Source: Caulobacteraceae bacterium PMMR1 (GTDB lineage Bacteria > Pseudomonadota > Alphaproteobacteria > Caulobacterales > Caulobacteraceae). Taken from it: 64,000 bases of DNA. The DNA lies in contig JPOM01000001.1 in the NCBI GenBank assembly GCA_000733915.1, positions 124,001 through 188,000 on the forward strand. Direction: 5' to 3'. Position numbers and translations under genes: made by a program. Positions 26,309-37,269 of this stretch are shown piece after piece. Under the pieces are notes generated by a model, which saw only the letters and a list, made by a program, of their open reading frames with translations, was not told where the DNA came from and searched no databases. Position 1 is the stretch's first letter. The number at the start of each line of letters is the position of its first letter.

Positions 26309-27244
26309 ATGGACGCCGACGCCGCCGAGACCCGCGCCGCCGAAGAGGAGGCAGGCTGGGACACCGCCCGCACCCTGGCGGAGGCCCTGCCCTTCATCCA
26401 GATCTACGACCGCGAGACGGTGGTCATCAAATACGGCGGCCACGCCATGGGCGAGGAGGCGGTCGCCCAGACCTTCGCCGCCGACGCGGTGCTGCTCAAG
26501 CTGCTGGGCGTGCATCCCGTCGTGGTGCACGGCGGCGGGCCGCAGATCAGCCGCTGGCTGAAGAAGGCGGGCGTGGAGTCCACCTTCGTCGACGGCCTGC
26601 GCGTGACCGACGCCGCGACGATGGAGGTGGCCGAGATGGTCCTCTCCGGCGCGATCAACAAGGAGATCGTGCACTTCATCAACCGCGCCGGCGTCGGCGC
26701 GGACGTGCGCGGGGTGGGACTTTCCGGCAAGGACGCGCGCCTGATCACGGTGGAGCAGGTCAAGCGCACCCGGCCCAACCCCCGCACCGGCGAGCCCGAA
26801 AGCGTCGACTTCGGCTTCGTCGGCGAGCCGACCCAGGTCGATCCCAAGATCGTGGAGGCCCTGATCTACTCCGACCACGACTATGTCCCCGTGATCGCGC
26901 CCATCGGCGTCTCCGAGGAAGGCGAGACCTTCAACATCAACGCCGACACCGCCGCCGGCGCCATCGCCGCGGCGCTGAAGGCCAAGCGCATGCTGCTGCT
27001 CACCGACGTCGCGGGCGTCCTGGACGCCGAGGGCGAGCTCATTCGGCAGATGACCGTGGCGCAGGCGCGCGCCGCCATCGCCGAGGGGGTCGCCACCGGC
27101 GGCATGATCCCCAAGCTGGAGACCGCCATCGCCGCCATCGAGGCGGGCGTCGGGGCGGTGGTGATCCTGGACGGGCGACGGCCCCACGCCATGCTGGTCG
27201 AGCTCTTTTCCGAGCACGGCGCCGGCACCCTGATCAGCCCGTGA
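26309..27244 (+). CDS. argB: Acetylglutamate kinase
   Basis: 311 residues. The amino-acid-kinase fold shows [40 protein letters not shown] and [15 protein letters not shown]. It phosphorylates N-acetylglutamate in arginine synthesis. The N-terminal extension of about 35 residues resembles that of arginine-feedback-sensitive enzymes. Its TGA overlaps the GTG of the HAD remnant. Confidence 0.97.
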   Translation: MDADAAETRAAEEEAGWDTARTLAEALPFIQIYDRETVVIKYGGHAMGEEAVAQTFAADAVLLKLLGVHPVVVHGGGPQISRWLKKAGVESTFVDGLRVTDAATMEVAEMVLSGAINKEIVHFINRAGVGADVRGVGLSGKDARLITVEQVKRTRPNPRTGEPESVDFGFVGEPTQVDPKIVEALIYSDHDYVPVIAPIGVSEEGETFNINADTAAGAIAAALKAKRMLLLTDVAGVLDAEGELIRQMTVAQARAAIAEGVATGGMIPKLETAIAAIEAGVGAVVILDGRRPHAMLVELFSEHGAGTLISP

Positions 27245-27354
27245 CCCCGGGCTTCGCAGCGGTCGGGACCGGGATCTTCGACCTCGACAACACCCTTGAT
27301 TCGCACAGCGCCGGGGCCTCGGCGCGCCTCGCCCAGCCGGAGACCGCCGCATGA
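27241..27354 (+). pseudogene. Remnant of a HAD-family (pyrimidine 5'-nucleotidase-like) gene
   Basis: A 37-codon frame from a GTG overlapping the argB stop to a TGA overlapping the dapD ATG. It contains [26 protein letters not shown] is motif I of HAD phosphatases, with the nucleophile and acid Asp. Everything after motif I is missing except a short tail [10 protein letters not shown]. Related bacteria commonly have a full-length pyrimidine 5'-nucleotidase-like HAD gene of about 220 codons between argB and dapD. This looks like an in-frame internal deletion that kept both operon overlaps. Confidence 0.65.
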
Positions 27355-28208
27355 CCGAAGCCGCACAGCTGCAGGCTGTCATCGAACGTGCCTGGGAGGA
27401 CCGGGCGGCCCTGTCGCCTGACACCCGCGGCGAGGTGCGCGACGCGGTCGAGGCGGCGCTGGAGGGGCTGGACGCCGGCCGCCTGCGCGTGGCGGAGAAG
27501 GTCGAGGGCGCCTGGACCACGCGACAGTGGCTGAAACAGGCCGTGCTCCTCGCCTTCCGGCTGAACGACAACGCCCTGATGGGCATGCACTACGGCGAGG
27601 GGCCGCTCGGGGCCCACTCCGCGCCCGGGCCCTGGTGGGACAAGGTCCCGTCCAAGTTCGACCGCTGGGGCGAGGCGGAGTTCCGCGCCGCGGGCTTCCG
27701 CGCCGTGCCGGGCGCGGTGGCGCGGCGGGGGGCCTTCGTGGGCCGCAACGTCGTGCTCATGCCTTCGTTCGTGAACATCGGCGCCTATGTGGACGAGGGG
27801 ACCATGGTCGACACCTGGTCCACGGTCGGCTCCTGCGCCCAGATCGGCAGGAACGTGCACCTCTCGGGCGGGGTGGGGATCGGCGGGGTGCTGGAGCCGC
27901 TGCAGGCCAGTCCCACGATCATCGAGGACGACTGCTTCATCGGCGCGCGCTCTGAGGTCGCGGAGGGCGTGATCGTCGAGCAGGGCGCGGTCATCTCGAT
28001 GGGCGTGTTCCTGGGCCAGTCCACCAAGATCGTGGACCGCGCCACCGGCGAGCACTTCCGCGGGCGGGTGCCGGCCTACAGCGTCGTGGTCCCGGGCGTG
28101 CTGCCCGACGCGGAGGGCCGTCCCGCCCTGGCCTGCGCGGTGATCGTCAAGCGCGTCGACGCCCAGACCCGCGCCAAGACCAGCATCAACGCGCTGCTGC
28201 GCGACTGA
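27351..28208 (+). CDS. dapD: 2,3,4,5-tetrahydropyridine-2,6-dicarboxylate N-succinyltransferase
   Basis: 285 residues. The N-terminal helical domain is followed by left-handed beta-helix hexapeptide repeats ([20 protein letters not shown], then [20 protein letters not shown], then [18 protein letters not shown]). It succinylates tetrahydrodipicolinate, the step after DapB in lysine/diaminopimelate synthesis. Its ATG overlaps the stop of the HAD remnant (ATGA). Confidence 0.97.
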   Translation: MTEAAQLQAVIERAWEDRAALSPDTRGEVRDAVEAALEGLDAGRLRVAEKVEGAWTTRQWLKQAVLLAFRLNDNALMGMHYGEGPLGAHSAPGPWWDKVPSKFDRWGEAEFRAAGFRAVPGAVARRGAFVGRNVVLMPSFVNIGAYVDEGTMVDTWSTVGSCAQIGRNVHLSGGVGIGGVLEPLQASPTIIEDDCFIGARSEVAEGVIVEQGAVISMGVFLGQSTKIVDRATGEHFRGRVPAYSVVVPGVLPDAEGRPALACAVIVKRVDAQTRAKTSINALLRD

Positions 28209-28279
28209 CGCGTCGCATCGGGCAACGCTTCCTTCAGGGCTCTTCGGCAGTCTGGCCCCCGATCAAGGAGCCGCCCGCC

Positions 28280-28801
28280 TTGCCCCTTCTGCACCTGCTC
28301 GCCCTGGCCGCCTTCCCCGCCCTCGTGATCACCGCGGCGCTGAAGGACGTCACCTCCTACACCATCCCGAACTGGATTTCCGGCGCGCTGGTGCTGGCGC
28401 TGGCGCCGGCGTCCCTGCTGGGCGGGCTCGGCGCAGGCGCGCTGGGCGTCATGCTGGCGGTGGGCGTGGCGGGCCTTGCGGCGGGGGTGGCCATGTTCGC
28501 CCTCGGCTGGATCGGGGGCGGCGACGCCAAGCTCTTCGCAGCCGCCGCCCTGTGGCTCGGCTTTCCCGACGCGCTGCCCTACCTCGCCTGGACCGCGATC
28601 GCGGGCGGCGGCCTGGCGGTGGCGCTGCTCTGGACGCGCCGGCTCGCGCCCGAGGGCCTGGCGCAGGGTCCCGCCTGGGTCGGCCGCCTGCTGACCCCCG
28701 GGGGAGACGTGCCTTACGGCGCTGCGATCGCGTTCGGCGCCCTGATGGCCTTCCCCGACAGCCTGCTCGCCCGCGCCCTATCCGCCGGCGTCGGCGCTTA
28801 A
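28280..28801 (+). CDS. cpaA: Prepilin peptidase CpaA (A24 family)
   Basis: 173 residues from a TTG after AAGGAG. Both active-site aspartates are present: KDVTSYTIPNW near residue 24 and GGGDAKLF near 79. About five transmembrane helices. It lacks the N-methylase domain of PilD, as is usual for Flp/Tad peptidases. It would cleave the Flp prepilin leader. It is the first gene of the cpa operon here; no pilin gene precedes it. Confidence 0.94.
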   Translation: MPLLHLLALAAFPALVITAALKDVTSYTIPNWISGALVLALAPASLLGGLGAGALGVMLAVGVAGLAAGVAMFALGWIGGGDAKLFAAAALWLGFPDALPYLAWTAIAGGGLAVALLWTRRLAPEGLAQGPAWVGRLLTPGGDVPYGAAIAFGALMAFPDSLLARALSAGVGA

Positions 28802-28922
28802 GACCAAAGCCGCATTAGGGTTTAGGCCCGTCTTAACGAACGCCGGGCCAAGCTCGCCTCTGCAATTGGGAGAGGTGCGCGGGCCGGATCGCTCCGTCGC
28901 CGCCTCCGGGAGCCGCGATCTG

Positions 28923-29828
28923 ATGAACCCCAGACGCCTGGCCGTGCTCGCCGCCGCGCTCGTGGTGGCGATCCTGGGCGCCCTCCTCGCCCGGGCCACG
29001 CTGTTCGGCCACGAGACGCCCAAGGCCGCGCCCCTCGTCGCGCCTGTGGCCCCGCCGCCCCCGCCCATGGCGCAGGTGCTGGTCGCCCGGCGCGACCTGC
29101 AGCCCGGCGACCGCATCGTGGCGGGCGACCTCGGCTGGCAGGCCTGGCCGAAATCGAGCCTGAACCCCGCCTTTGTCGTCCAGCCCGAGGTCCCCGCCGC
29201 GGCGGCGGGCGCGCCGACCGGGGCCAAGCTCGCGAGCGCCGCCGCCAAGGGCTACCAGGCCGCCAAGAACGCGCTCACCCCCGCCGACGACGGCCCCGCC
29301 GCCCAGTTCGTGGACGGGGTCGTGCGCGAGGCCCTGCTCTCCGGCGAGCCGGTGATCCCCAGCAAGATCGTGCGCGCAGGCTCCAGCGGCGTGCTGGCCG
29401 TGACGCTCAGCCCCGGGATGCGCGCCGTCGCCGTGCCCCTCTCGCCTGAGACCTCCGCCGGCGGCTTCATCCTGCCTGGCGATCACGTGGACGTGGTGCA
29501 GAGCGTGCCGGTGGACAGCCAGGGCGCCGCGCGCCGGTTCGAGGCCCGCACCGTCCTGCGCAACGTCAAGGTGCTGGCCATCGACCAGAACCTCAAGGCG
29601 TCCAAGGGCGGCGCCACGGCGCTGGGCGCGACGGCGACGCTGGAGGCCTCGCCCGAGCAGATGGAGGTGCTGGTCATGGCCAAGGCCGCCGGCGCCCTCA
29701 CCCTGGTGCTGCGCTCCTACGCCGACGCCGCCGGCCCGACCGAGGTCGGCGACGGTCGCGGCGCCCAGGCCCCGATCGTGCGCGTATTCCGCCACGGCGC
29801 CCCGACCGACGTGGTGGTGAACCAATGA
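28923..29828 (+). CDS. cpaB: Flp pilus assembly protein CpaB/RcpC
   Basis: 301 residues from the ATG at 28923. An N-terminal anchor (LAVLAAALVVAILGALLA) and a proline-rich linker lead to an SAF domain (VLVARRDLQPGDRIVAGDLGW) and the RcpC/CpaB fold (GFILPGDHVDVVQSVP). It is a periplasmic partner of the secretin. A 121-bp interval separates it from cpaA and may carry a promoter; no clean CtrA box is visible there. The end overlaps cpaC by 4 bp. Confidence 0.93.
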   Translation: MNPRRLAVLAAALVVAILGALLARATLFGHETPKAAPLVAPVAPPPPPMAQVLVARRDLQPGDRIVAGDLGWQAWPKSSLNPAFVVQPEVPAAAAGAPTGAKLASAAAKGYQAAKNALTPADDGPAAQFVDGVVREALLSGEPVIPSKIVRAGSSGVLAVTLSPGMRAVAVPLSPETSAGGFILPGDHVDVVQSVPVDSQGAARRFEARTVLRNVKVLAIDQNLKASKGGATALGATATLEASPEQMEVLVMAKAAGALTLVLRSYADAAGPTEVGDGRGAQAPIVRVFRHGAPTDVVVNQ

Positions 29829-31510
29829 GCCGCGCTACGACCAACTCTGCGCCTAAGTCCCTGAAGCTCGCCTGCCTGGCCGCCGCGGTCGCCTGGCCCT
29901 GCGTCTGCGCGGCCGCGGACGGGAGCAATCCCTTCCCGACCACGACGCTGAAGCCTTCGGCCTACGCGGGCCTGCGCGGCGCGCCCGCCGCCGCGCCCCG
30001 GCCCCGCCCGCCGCTCGCCGACGCCTATGGGTCCGAGACGGCGGCGGGCGCCCAGACCGTGCGCATCGACCTCGGCGGCAACGCCCCGACCCGGGCCCTG
30101 GCCCTGCCGCGGGGCAAGAGCGCCATCATCGACCTGCCGGTCGAGGCGCGCGACGTGCTGGTCTCCGATCCCAAGGTCGCCGACGTCGCCCTGTCCACGC
30201 CCCGCCGCATCTACGTCATGGGCGTCGCTGCGGGCCAGACCGACGCGACCTTCGTGGACGGCATGGGCCGCCAGATCCTGCGGCTGGAGATCCGCGTCGA
30301 CCAGGACACCTCCGCCATCGCCGACACGCTGAACCGAGTGCTGCCGAACGCGCATCTCAGGGTGGAGGCCGCCAACCAGAGCCTGATCCTGTCGGGCGAA
30401 GTCCGCAACCCCGCCGACGCCGACAAGGCCGTGCGGATCGCCTCCAGCTTCGTGGCGAACCCCAACCAGGTCGTGAACATGATCGGCGTCGCCGCCCCTG
30501 AGCAGGTCATGCTCAAGGTCCGCATCGTGGAGGTGAACCGCAGCGTCATCAAACAGCTGGGCGTCAACCTCAATGCGGTGCTGGGCCAGGTCGGCATGCC
30601 GCAGTACGCCTTCAGCCGCGCCAACACCTGGGGCGTGTCCGGCTCGCTGCTGGGCGGGCTCAGCGGCGGCTACAAGTACGACAGCACGGTCAACCCGGCC
30701 GACAGCCCGGTCTTCTGCAGCATGGTCAACGGGGCCCCGACCTGCGTGCAGAGCCCGCAGCTGAACCTCGACCGCAACAACAAGCTGGCCGCGCCCACGA
30801 CGGGGGCGGGCGCCCGCGGCTGGAACAAGGCGGAGAGCACGCTGCAGGCCTTCGAGCGCGTGGGCCTGGTGCGCACCCTGGCGGAGCCGAACCTCACCGC
30901 CATCTCCGGCGAGAGCGCCAAGTTCCTGGCGGGCGGCGAGTTCCCCGTTCCCGTCGCCGAGGACAACAACGGCCGCGTCACGATCGAATTCAAGCCCTAC
31001 GGCGTGGGCCTGGGCTTCACCCCGGTGGTGCTGGCCAACGGCCGCATCTCCCTGAAGATCTCCACCGAGGTGTCGGAGCTGACCTCGCAGGGCAGCTTCA
31101 CCCTGGCCGGATCGAACGGTTCGGGCGGCCTGAGCGTGCCGGGACTTTCGGTGCGCCGCGCCGAGACGGTGGTGGAGCTGCCCTCCGGCGGCGCGACCAT
31201 GATCGCGGGCCTGCTCCAGTCCCAGAGCAAGCAGGCGCTCGACAGCCTGCCGGGGCTCATGCAGGTGCCGGTGCTGGGCGCGCTGTTCCGCTCGCGCGAC
31301 TTCCTGAACAACGAGTCCGAGCTCGTCGTCATCGCAACGCCCTACCTGACCAAGGCCGTCAGCCCCGACCAGCTGCAGACGCCAGCGGACGGGCTGCAGA
31401 TCGCCAGCGACGTCGAAACCAATCTGCTCGGGCGCCTGAACCGCGGCTTCGGCCGCCAGCCGCCCGCGGGCCAGACCTACCAAGGACCCATCGGCTATGT
31501 CGTGGACTGA
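29825..31510 (+). CDS. cpaC: Flp pilus outer-membrane secretin CpaC/RcpA
   Basis: 561 residues. A signal peptide (LKLACLAAAVAWPCVCAAA) precedes a pilus-secretin N-terminal domain (GKSAIIDLPVEARDVLVSDPKVADV), a BON-like segment (ADTLNRVLPNAHLRVEAANQ) and the secretin core (RTLAEPNLTAISGESAKFLAGGEFPVPV through SELVVIATPYLTKAV). It forms the outer-membrane pore for the pilus. It overlaps cpaD by 14 bp. Confidence 0.95.
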   Translation: MSRATTNSAPKSLKLACLAAAVAWPCVCAAADGSNPFPTTTLKPSAYAGLRGAPAAAPRPRPPLADAYGSETAAGAQTVRIDLGGNAPTRALALPRGKSAIIDLPVEARDVLVSDPKVADVALSTPRRIYVMGVAAGQTDATFVDGMGRQILRLEIRVDQDTSAIADTLNRVLPNAHLRVEAANQSLILSGEVRNPADADKAVRIASSFVANPNQVVNMIGVAAPEQVMLKVRIVEVNRSVIKQLGVNLNAVLGQVGMPQYAFSRANTWGVSGSLLGGLSGGYKYDSTVNPADSPVFCSMVNGAPTCVQSPQLNLDRNNKLAAPTTGAGARGWNKAESTLQAFERVGLVRTLAEPNLTAISGESAKFLAGGEFPVPVAEDNNGRVTIEFKPYGVGLGFTPVVLANGRISLKISTEVSELTSQGSFTLAGSNGSGGLSVPGLSVRRAETVVELPSGGATMIAGLLQSQSKQALDSLPGLMQVPVLGALFRSRDFLNNESELVVIATPYLTKAVSPDQLQTPADGLQIASDVETNLLGRLNRGFGRQPPAGQTYQGPIGYVVD

Positions 31511-32180
31511 TCGCCTGCGCCTCATCGCCCCCGTGGCCGTCGCCGGCGCGCTCTCGGCCTGCGCCTCCATGGGCGAGCGCACCGCCCCGGCGGGGCCGCC
31601 GCCGCGCCTGCCCACCGAGCAGTTCAAGCTCACGCCGGTCCAGGGCGAGGAGCAGGTCGCGCTGGGCGTCCATCCCGGCCCGCTCTCCGCCGATCAGCAG
31701 CAGGCGATCGCGGCTCTGGTCGCGCACTGGCGCGTCACCGGCGAGGGCCCGATGACCCTGCGCGTCCCGCCGGGCGACGAAGGCCGGCGCAGCGCCGACC
31801 TCGTGCTGCAGCAGCTGGCCGCCGATGGCGTGCCGCTCGCGACCGTGCGCCAGGAACCCTTCAGCGTCGCCGGCGGCCGCCCGGTCGTGGTCCTGGCCTT
31901 CGCCCGCTACACCGTGACCCCGCCCGACTGCTCGACCCAGTGGTCCAACCTGGCCAGCACCAACGCCAACCGGCCCTATGGGGCGTTCGGCTGCGCGGTG
32001 GCCTCCAACGCGGCGGTGCAGCTGGCCGATCCGCGCGACCTGCTGGGGCCTCAGCCTGAAACCCCCGCCGACAACAGCCGCCGCCAGGTGGTGATCGGCA
32101 AGTACCGCAAGGGCGAGGTCACCGGGTCCGAGAAGGACGAGCAGGCGTCCGGCGCGGTCTCCCGCGCGGTCGGCAAGTGA
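31497..32180 (+). CDS. cpaD: Pilus assembly lipoprotein CpaD
   Basis: 227 residues with a lipoprotein signal (IAPVAVAGALSACAS; lipobox LSAC). The CpaD core is present (VAHWRVTGEGPMTLRVPPGDE, then TPPDCSTQWSNLASTNANRPYGAFGCAVASNAAVQLADPRDLL). It is probably the pilotin/stabiliser of the CpaC secretin. Overlaps exist at both ends, so expression is tightly coupled. Confidence 0.93.
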   Translation: MSWTDRLRLIAPVAVAGALSACASMGERTAPAGPPPRLPTEQFKLTPVQGEEQVALGVHPGPLSADQQQAIAALVAHWRVTGEGPMTLRVPPGDEGRRSADLVLQQLAADGVPLATVRQEPFSVAGGRPVVVLAFARYTVTPPDCSTQWSNLASTNANRPYGAFGCAVASNAAVQLADPRDLLGPQPETPADNSRRQVVIGKYRKGEVTGSEKDEQASGAVSRAVGK

Positions 32181-33697
32181 GCATGAGCATGAGCATGAGC
32201 GCACGCCCCCAGCCGGATCCCTTCGACGACCTCGGCTTCGACGCCGACGACGAGTTCTCCATCCCCGAACCGGCGGGCGCCTTCCCGGCCCAGTTCGATC
32301 CGCCGGCGGGGCAGCGTCCGCAGCTCCAGGCGCCAAGTCCCGCCATGGCCCCGGCCGCCCGGGCGCTAGCCCAGGCGGTCTCGACCCTCCAGGCGGTGGA
32401 CCTCGCCGCCCCGTCCGCGCCTTTAGCGCAGGCCGCCGGCAACCCGGTCGGCGCCCTGATCGCCCAGACCGAAGCGGCGCTGGGCGACGTCGCGGTGCCG
32501 CGCATCACCATCCACATCTTCTGCGAGCGCCCCGACACGGCCGAGACCGCCCAGCGTGCTGCGACGGACCGGCGGCTCGCCCGCGCCTCCACCGTCGTGC
32601 GCCAAGGCGGCCTTGCCGAGGCGCTGCAGGTCTACCAGAGCCAGCCCACGCCGCCCCTCCTGATCGTGGAGAGCGGGGATCACCCGCACGAGCTCCTGGC
32701 GGGGCTGGAGCGCCTGGCCGAGGTCTGCGACCCCGGCACCAAGGTCGTGGTGATCGGCGCCCACAACGACATCCACCTCTACCGCGAACTGATGCGGCGC
32801 GGGGTGAGCGAGTACCTGGTCCCGCCGGTGCAGGTGCTGGGGCTGATCCGCGCGGTTTGCAGCCTCTACGCCGACCCGGCGACGCCCTTCGTAGGCCGCA
32901 GCCTGGCCTTCATCGGCGCCAAGGGCGGCGTGGGCTCCTCCACCCTCGCGCACAACGTCGCCTGGCTCCTGTCCGAGCGGCTGGAAAGCAATACGGTCGT
33001 CGTCGACTACGACCTGCCCTTCGGCACCGCGGGGCTGAACTTCAACCAGGACCCGGTGCAGGGCGTGGCCGACGCCCTGAGCCAGCCCGACCGCCTGGAC
33101 CCGGTGCTGCTCGACCGCATGACCTCGCGCTGCAGCGAGCGGCTGAGCCTGTTCGCCGCGCCCGCGAGCCTGGACGACGACTATGCGATCGACCCGGAGG
33201 CCTTCGAGGAGGTCACGGCCAAGATCCGCACCACCGCCCCCTATGTCGTGCTCGACCTGCCCCACCTGTGGTCGGGGTGGATCCGCACCACCCTGCACAC
33301 CGCCGACGAGGTGGTGATCACGGCCTCCCCGGACCTCGCCTCGCTGCGCAACGCCAAGAACATCGTGGACCTGGCCCGGCGCACGCGCGCCAACGACAAC
33401 CCCCCGCTGCTGGTGCTGAACCAGGTGGGCGTGCCCAACCGGCCGGAGATCCCGGTGAAGGAGTTCGCCAAGGCGCTCGGCCTGGAGCCCGCCCTGGTCC
33501 TGCCCTTCGATCCCAAGCTGTTCGGCCAGGCCGCCAACAATGGCCAGATGCTGCAGGAGGTGCAGCCCAAGGCCAAGGCCGTCGAGGGGCTGGCGCAGTT
33601 CGCCCAGACGATCGCGCGGCGCGAGGCGCCCGCCGCCCAGGCTGCGCCCGCGGAGAAGGCCAAGAGCCTCTTCGACCGCTTCCTGAAGCGCGGCTGA
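32177..33697 (+). CDS. cpaE: Pilus assembly ATPase/localisation protein CpaE (TadZ-like)
   Basis: 506 residues. An acidic/Pro-rich N-terminus leads to an atypical receiver domain (about 110-235) and a MinD/ParA-type ATPase with the deviant Walker A KGGVGSSTLAHNVAWLL. CpaE positions the secretion machine at the pole in Caulobacter. The start is GTG followed by three in-frame ATGs in an ATGAGC hexamer repeat (32177-32200), so the exact initiator is ambiguous by up to six residues. Confidence 0.94.
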   Translation: MSMSMSMSARPQPDPFDDLGFDADDEFSIPEPAGAFPAQFDPPAGQRPQLQAPSPAMAPAARALAQAVSTLQAVDLAAPSAPLAQAAGNPVGALIAQTEAALGDVAVPRITIHIFCERPDTAETAQRAATDRRLARASTVVRQGGLAEALQVYQSQPTPPLLIVESGDHPHELLAGLERLAEVCDPGTKVVVIGAHNDIHLYRELMRRGVSEYLVPPVQVLGLIRAVCSLYADPATPFVGRSLAFIGAKGGVGSSTLAHNVAWLLSERLESNTVVVDYDLPFGTAGLNFNQDPVQGVADALSQPDRLDPVLLDRMTSRCSERLSLFAAPASLDDDYAIDPEAFEEVTAKIRTTAPYVVLDLPHLWSGWIRTTLHTADEVVITASPDLASLRNAKNIVDLARRTRANDNPPLLVLNQVGVPNRPEIPVKEFAKALGLEPALVLPFDPKLFGQAANNGQMLQEVQPKAKAVEGLAQFAQTIARREAPAAQAAPAEKAKSLFDRFLKRG

Positions 33698-33710
33698 GGC
33701 GGAGCGCGGC

Positions 33711-35246
<1,536 letters not shown>

Positions 35247-35251
35247 GAGCC

Positions 35252-36235
35252 ATGGCGGTCGATCCTCTGGTCTATATGCTGGGCGGGATCGGGTTCCTGG
35301 CGCTGACGGGCGTGGGCCTGGTCTGGGCGGGGGGCGACGGCTCCGCGGCCAAGGCGACCAAGCGCGCCCAGGCCCTGGCCGGCGCTGCGCCCGCCGAGAA
35401 GCGCGCCCGCACCTCGGCGGAGAGCCAGTCGGTCCGCCGCAAGCAGATCCTGGAGAACCTGAAGACGCTCGAGAAGGAGCAGCGCAAGGCCAAGCTGACC
35501 CTGCCGGCGCGCCTGCGCCAGGCGGGGCTGAGCGCGACACCGCAGCAGTTCTGGATCGCGAGCGCCCTCGCTGCGGTCGTCCTCGCCCTGCCGGCCCTGG
35601 TCCTGACCCGCAGCCCCCTGATCGCCCTGGGCGCCCTGTTCGTCGCGGGCCTGGGCCTGCCGCGCTGGGTGCTGTCGATGATGGCCAAGATGCGGATGAA
35701 GAAATTCACCGAGGAGTTCCCCAACGCCATCGACCTGATCGTGCGCGGGGTGAAGTCCGGCCTGCCCGTCAACGATTGCCTGAAGGTGATCGGGCGGGAG
35801 AGCCCCGAGCCGCTCGGGGCCGAGTTCCGGTTCCTGACGGAAAGCATGAGCATGGGCCTGACCACCGACCAGGCCATGGACAAGATGTACGGCCGCATGC
35901 CCACCTCGGAGGTGAAGTTCTTCGCCATCGTGCTGTCGATCCAGCAGAAGACCGGCGGCAACCTGGCCGAGGCGCTCGGCAACCTCTCCGCGGTGCTGCG
36001 CGCCCGCAAGCTGATGGTGGAGAAGATCAAGGCCCTGTCCGGCGAAGCCGTGGCCTCCGCCTTCATCATCGGCGCCCTGCCGCCCGGGATCATGACCCTC
36101 GTGACGGTCACCACGCCTGCGTACATGATGCCGATGTTCAACGATCCGCGCGGCCATCACATGCTGATGTTCGGCGCCGTGTGGATGGGGCTCGGCATCT
36201 TCGTCATGCGCCGCATGATCAACTTCAAGTTCTGA
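35252..36235 (+). CDS. tadB: Tad inner-membrane platform protein TadB (CpaG)
   Basis: 327 residues. A lone N-terminal helix, a charged cytoplasmic part, then GspF/T2SSF domain (FPNAIDLIVRGVKSGLPVNDCLKVIGRE) between hydrophobic pairs. With TadC it forms the platform that works with CpaF. It starts 5 bp after cpaF. Confidence 0.94.
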   Translation: MAVDPLVYMLGGIGFLALTGVGLVWAGGDGSAAKATKRAQALAGAAPAEKRARTSAESQSVRRKQILENLKTLEKEQRKAKLTLPARLRQAGLSATPQQFWIASALAAVVLALPALVLTRSPLIALGALFVAGLGLPRWVLSMMAKMRMKKFTEEFPNAIDLIVRGVKSGLPVNDCLKVIGRESPEPLGAEFRFLTESMSMGLTTDQAMDKMYGRMPTSEVKFFAIVLSIQQKTGGNLAEALGNLSAVLRARKLMVEKIKALSGEAVASAFIIGALPPGIMTLVTVTTPAYMMPMFNDPRGHHMLMFGAVWMGLGIFVMRRMINFKF

Positions 36236-36246
36236 GCGGAACGCGC

Positions 36247-37260
36247 ATGGGCCTGCTGGACGCCGCGACCGAACCGCAGAACCTGGCCACCGCCGGGGTC
36301 GCGGTGCTGTGCTTTGCGACCGTCGTCACCCTGGCCAGCCCGGCCCTGCGCCGCGACCAGCTGGAAGCGCGCATGAAGTCGGTCGCCGCCCGGCGCGACG
36401 AGCTGCGCAAGCGGTCCCGCGCCCAGATCGCGGCGGGCAGGTCGGCGCTCCGGCAAGAGGACGCCGGCCTCGCCAAGCAGATCGTCGAGAAGCTCGACCT
36501 GCGCCGGCTGCTTGAAGACCCCAAGCTCGCCGACAAGATGGCCCAGGCCGGCTACCGGGGTCCGCGCCCGATCACGACCTTCTACTTCTGCCGTCTGATC
36601 CTGCCGTTCCTGTTCGCGGCGCTGGCGGGGTTCTACCTCTTCGCGGTGAACGGCTTCGGCCTGCCCACGCCCACGCGCTTCGCCCTGACCTTCGGCGGCC
36701 TGGGCCTGGGCTACTATGCGCCGAGCCTCTATCTCTCCAACCAGATCTCCAAGCGCCGCGACAGCATCGTGGGCGCCTTCCCCGACGCGCTCGACCTGCT
36801 GCTGATCTGCGTGGAGGCCGGCATGTCGATCGAGGCGGCGCTGCAGAAGGTCTCCGGCGAGATCGGCACGCGCTCCATCGAGCTGGCCGAGGAGCTGGCG
36901 CTGCTCACCGCCGAGCTCAGCTACCTGCCGGACCGCCGCCTGGCCTACGAGGGGCTCGGCCGGCGGACCGCCCACCCCGGCATCAAGGCGGTGGCCACGG
37001 CCATGATCCAGGCCGAGCAGTACGGCACGCCACTGGGCAATGCGCTTCGCGTCATGGCCAAGGAGAACCGCGACCTGCGGATCGCGGCGGCGGAGAAGAA
37101 GGCCGCCCAGCTGCCGGCAAAGCTGACCGTGCCGATGATCCTCTTTTTCCTGCCGGTGTTGTTCGTGGTGATCCTCGGCCCCGCCTTCATGCGGGTGCAG
37201 GACAGCCAGAAGCACCCCCAGACCATCTCGGCCCAGGACGCGCGCAACTCGAAGAAGTAA
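36247..37260 (+). CDS. tadC: Tad inner-membrane platform protein TadC (CpaH)
   Basis: 337 residues from the ATG at 36247. The GspF domain reads FPDALDLLLICVEAGMSIEAALQKV, with hydrophobic helices before and after (PFLFAALAGFYLFAV; ILFFLPVLFVVILGPAFM). It is the last recognisable pilus gene of the operon; tadD-type and pseudopilin tadE/F genes are absent here. thiE follows after 9 bp. Confidence 0.94.
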   Translation: MGLLDAATEPQNLATAGVAVLCFATVVTLASPALRRDQLEARMKSVAARRDELRKRSRAQIAAGRSALRQEDAGLAKQIVEKLDLRRLLEDPKLADKMAQAGYRGPRPITTFYFCRLILPFLFAALAGFYLFAVNGFGLPTPTRFALTFGGLGLGYYAPSLYLSNQISKRRDSIVGAFPDALDLLLICVEAGMSIEAALQKVSGEIGTRSIELAEELALLTAELSYLPDRRLAYEGLGRRTAHPGIKAVATAMIQAEQYGTPLGNALRVMAKENRDLRIAAAEKKAAQLPAKLTVPMILFFLPVLFVVILGPAFMRVQDSQKHPQTISAQDARNSKK

Positions 37261-37269
37261 GGGGAGGCG

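Noticed and set aside
28802-28922. CtrA box between cpaA and cpaB
   Set aside because: TTAA-like words are present, but none has the TTAA-N7-TTAA spacing.
37261-37269. TPP riboswitch ahead of thiE
   Set aside because: Only 9 bp separate tadC and thiE, too short for a riboswitch.
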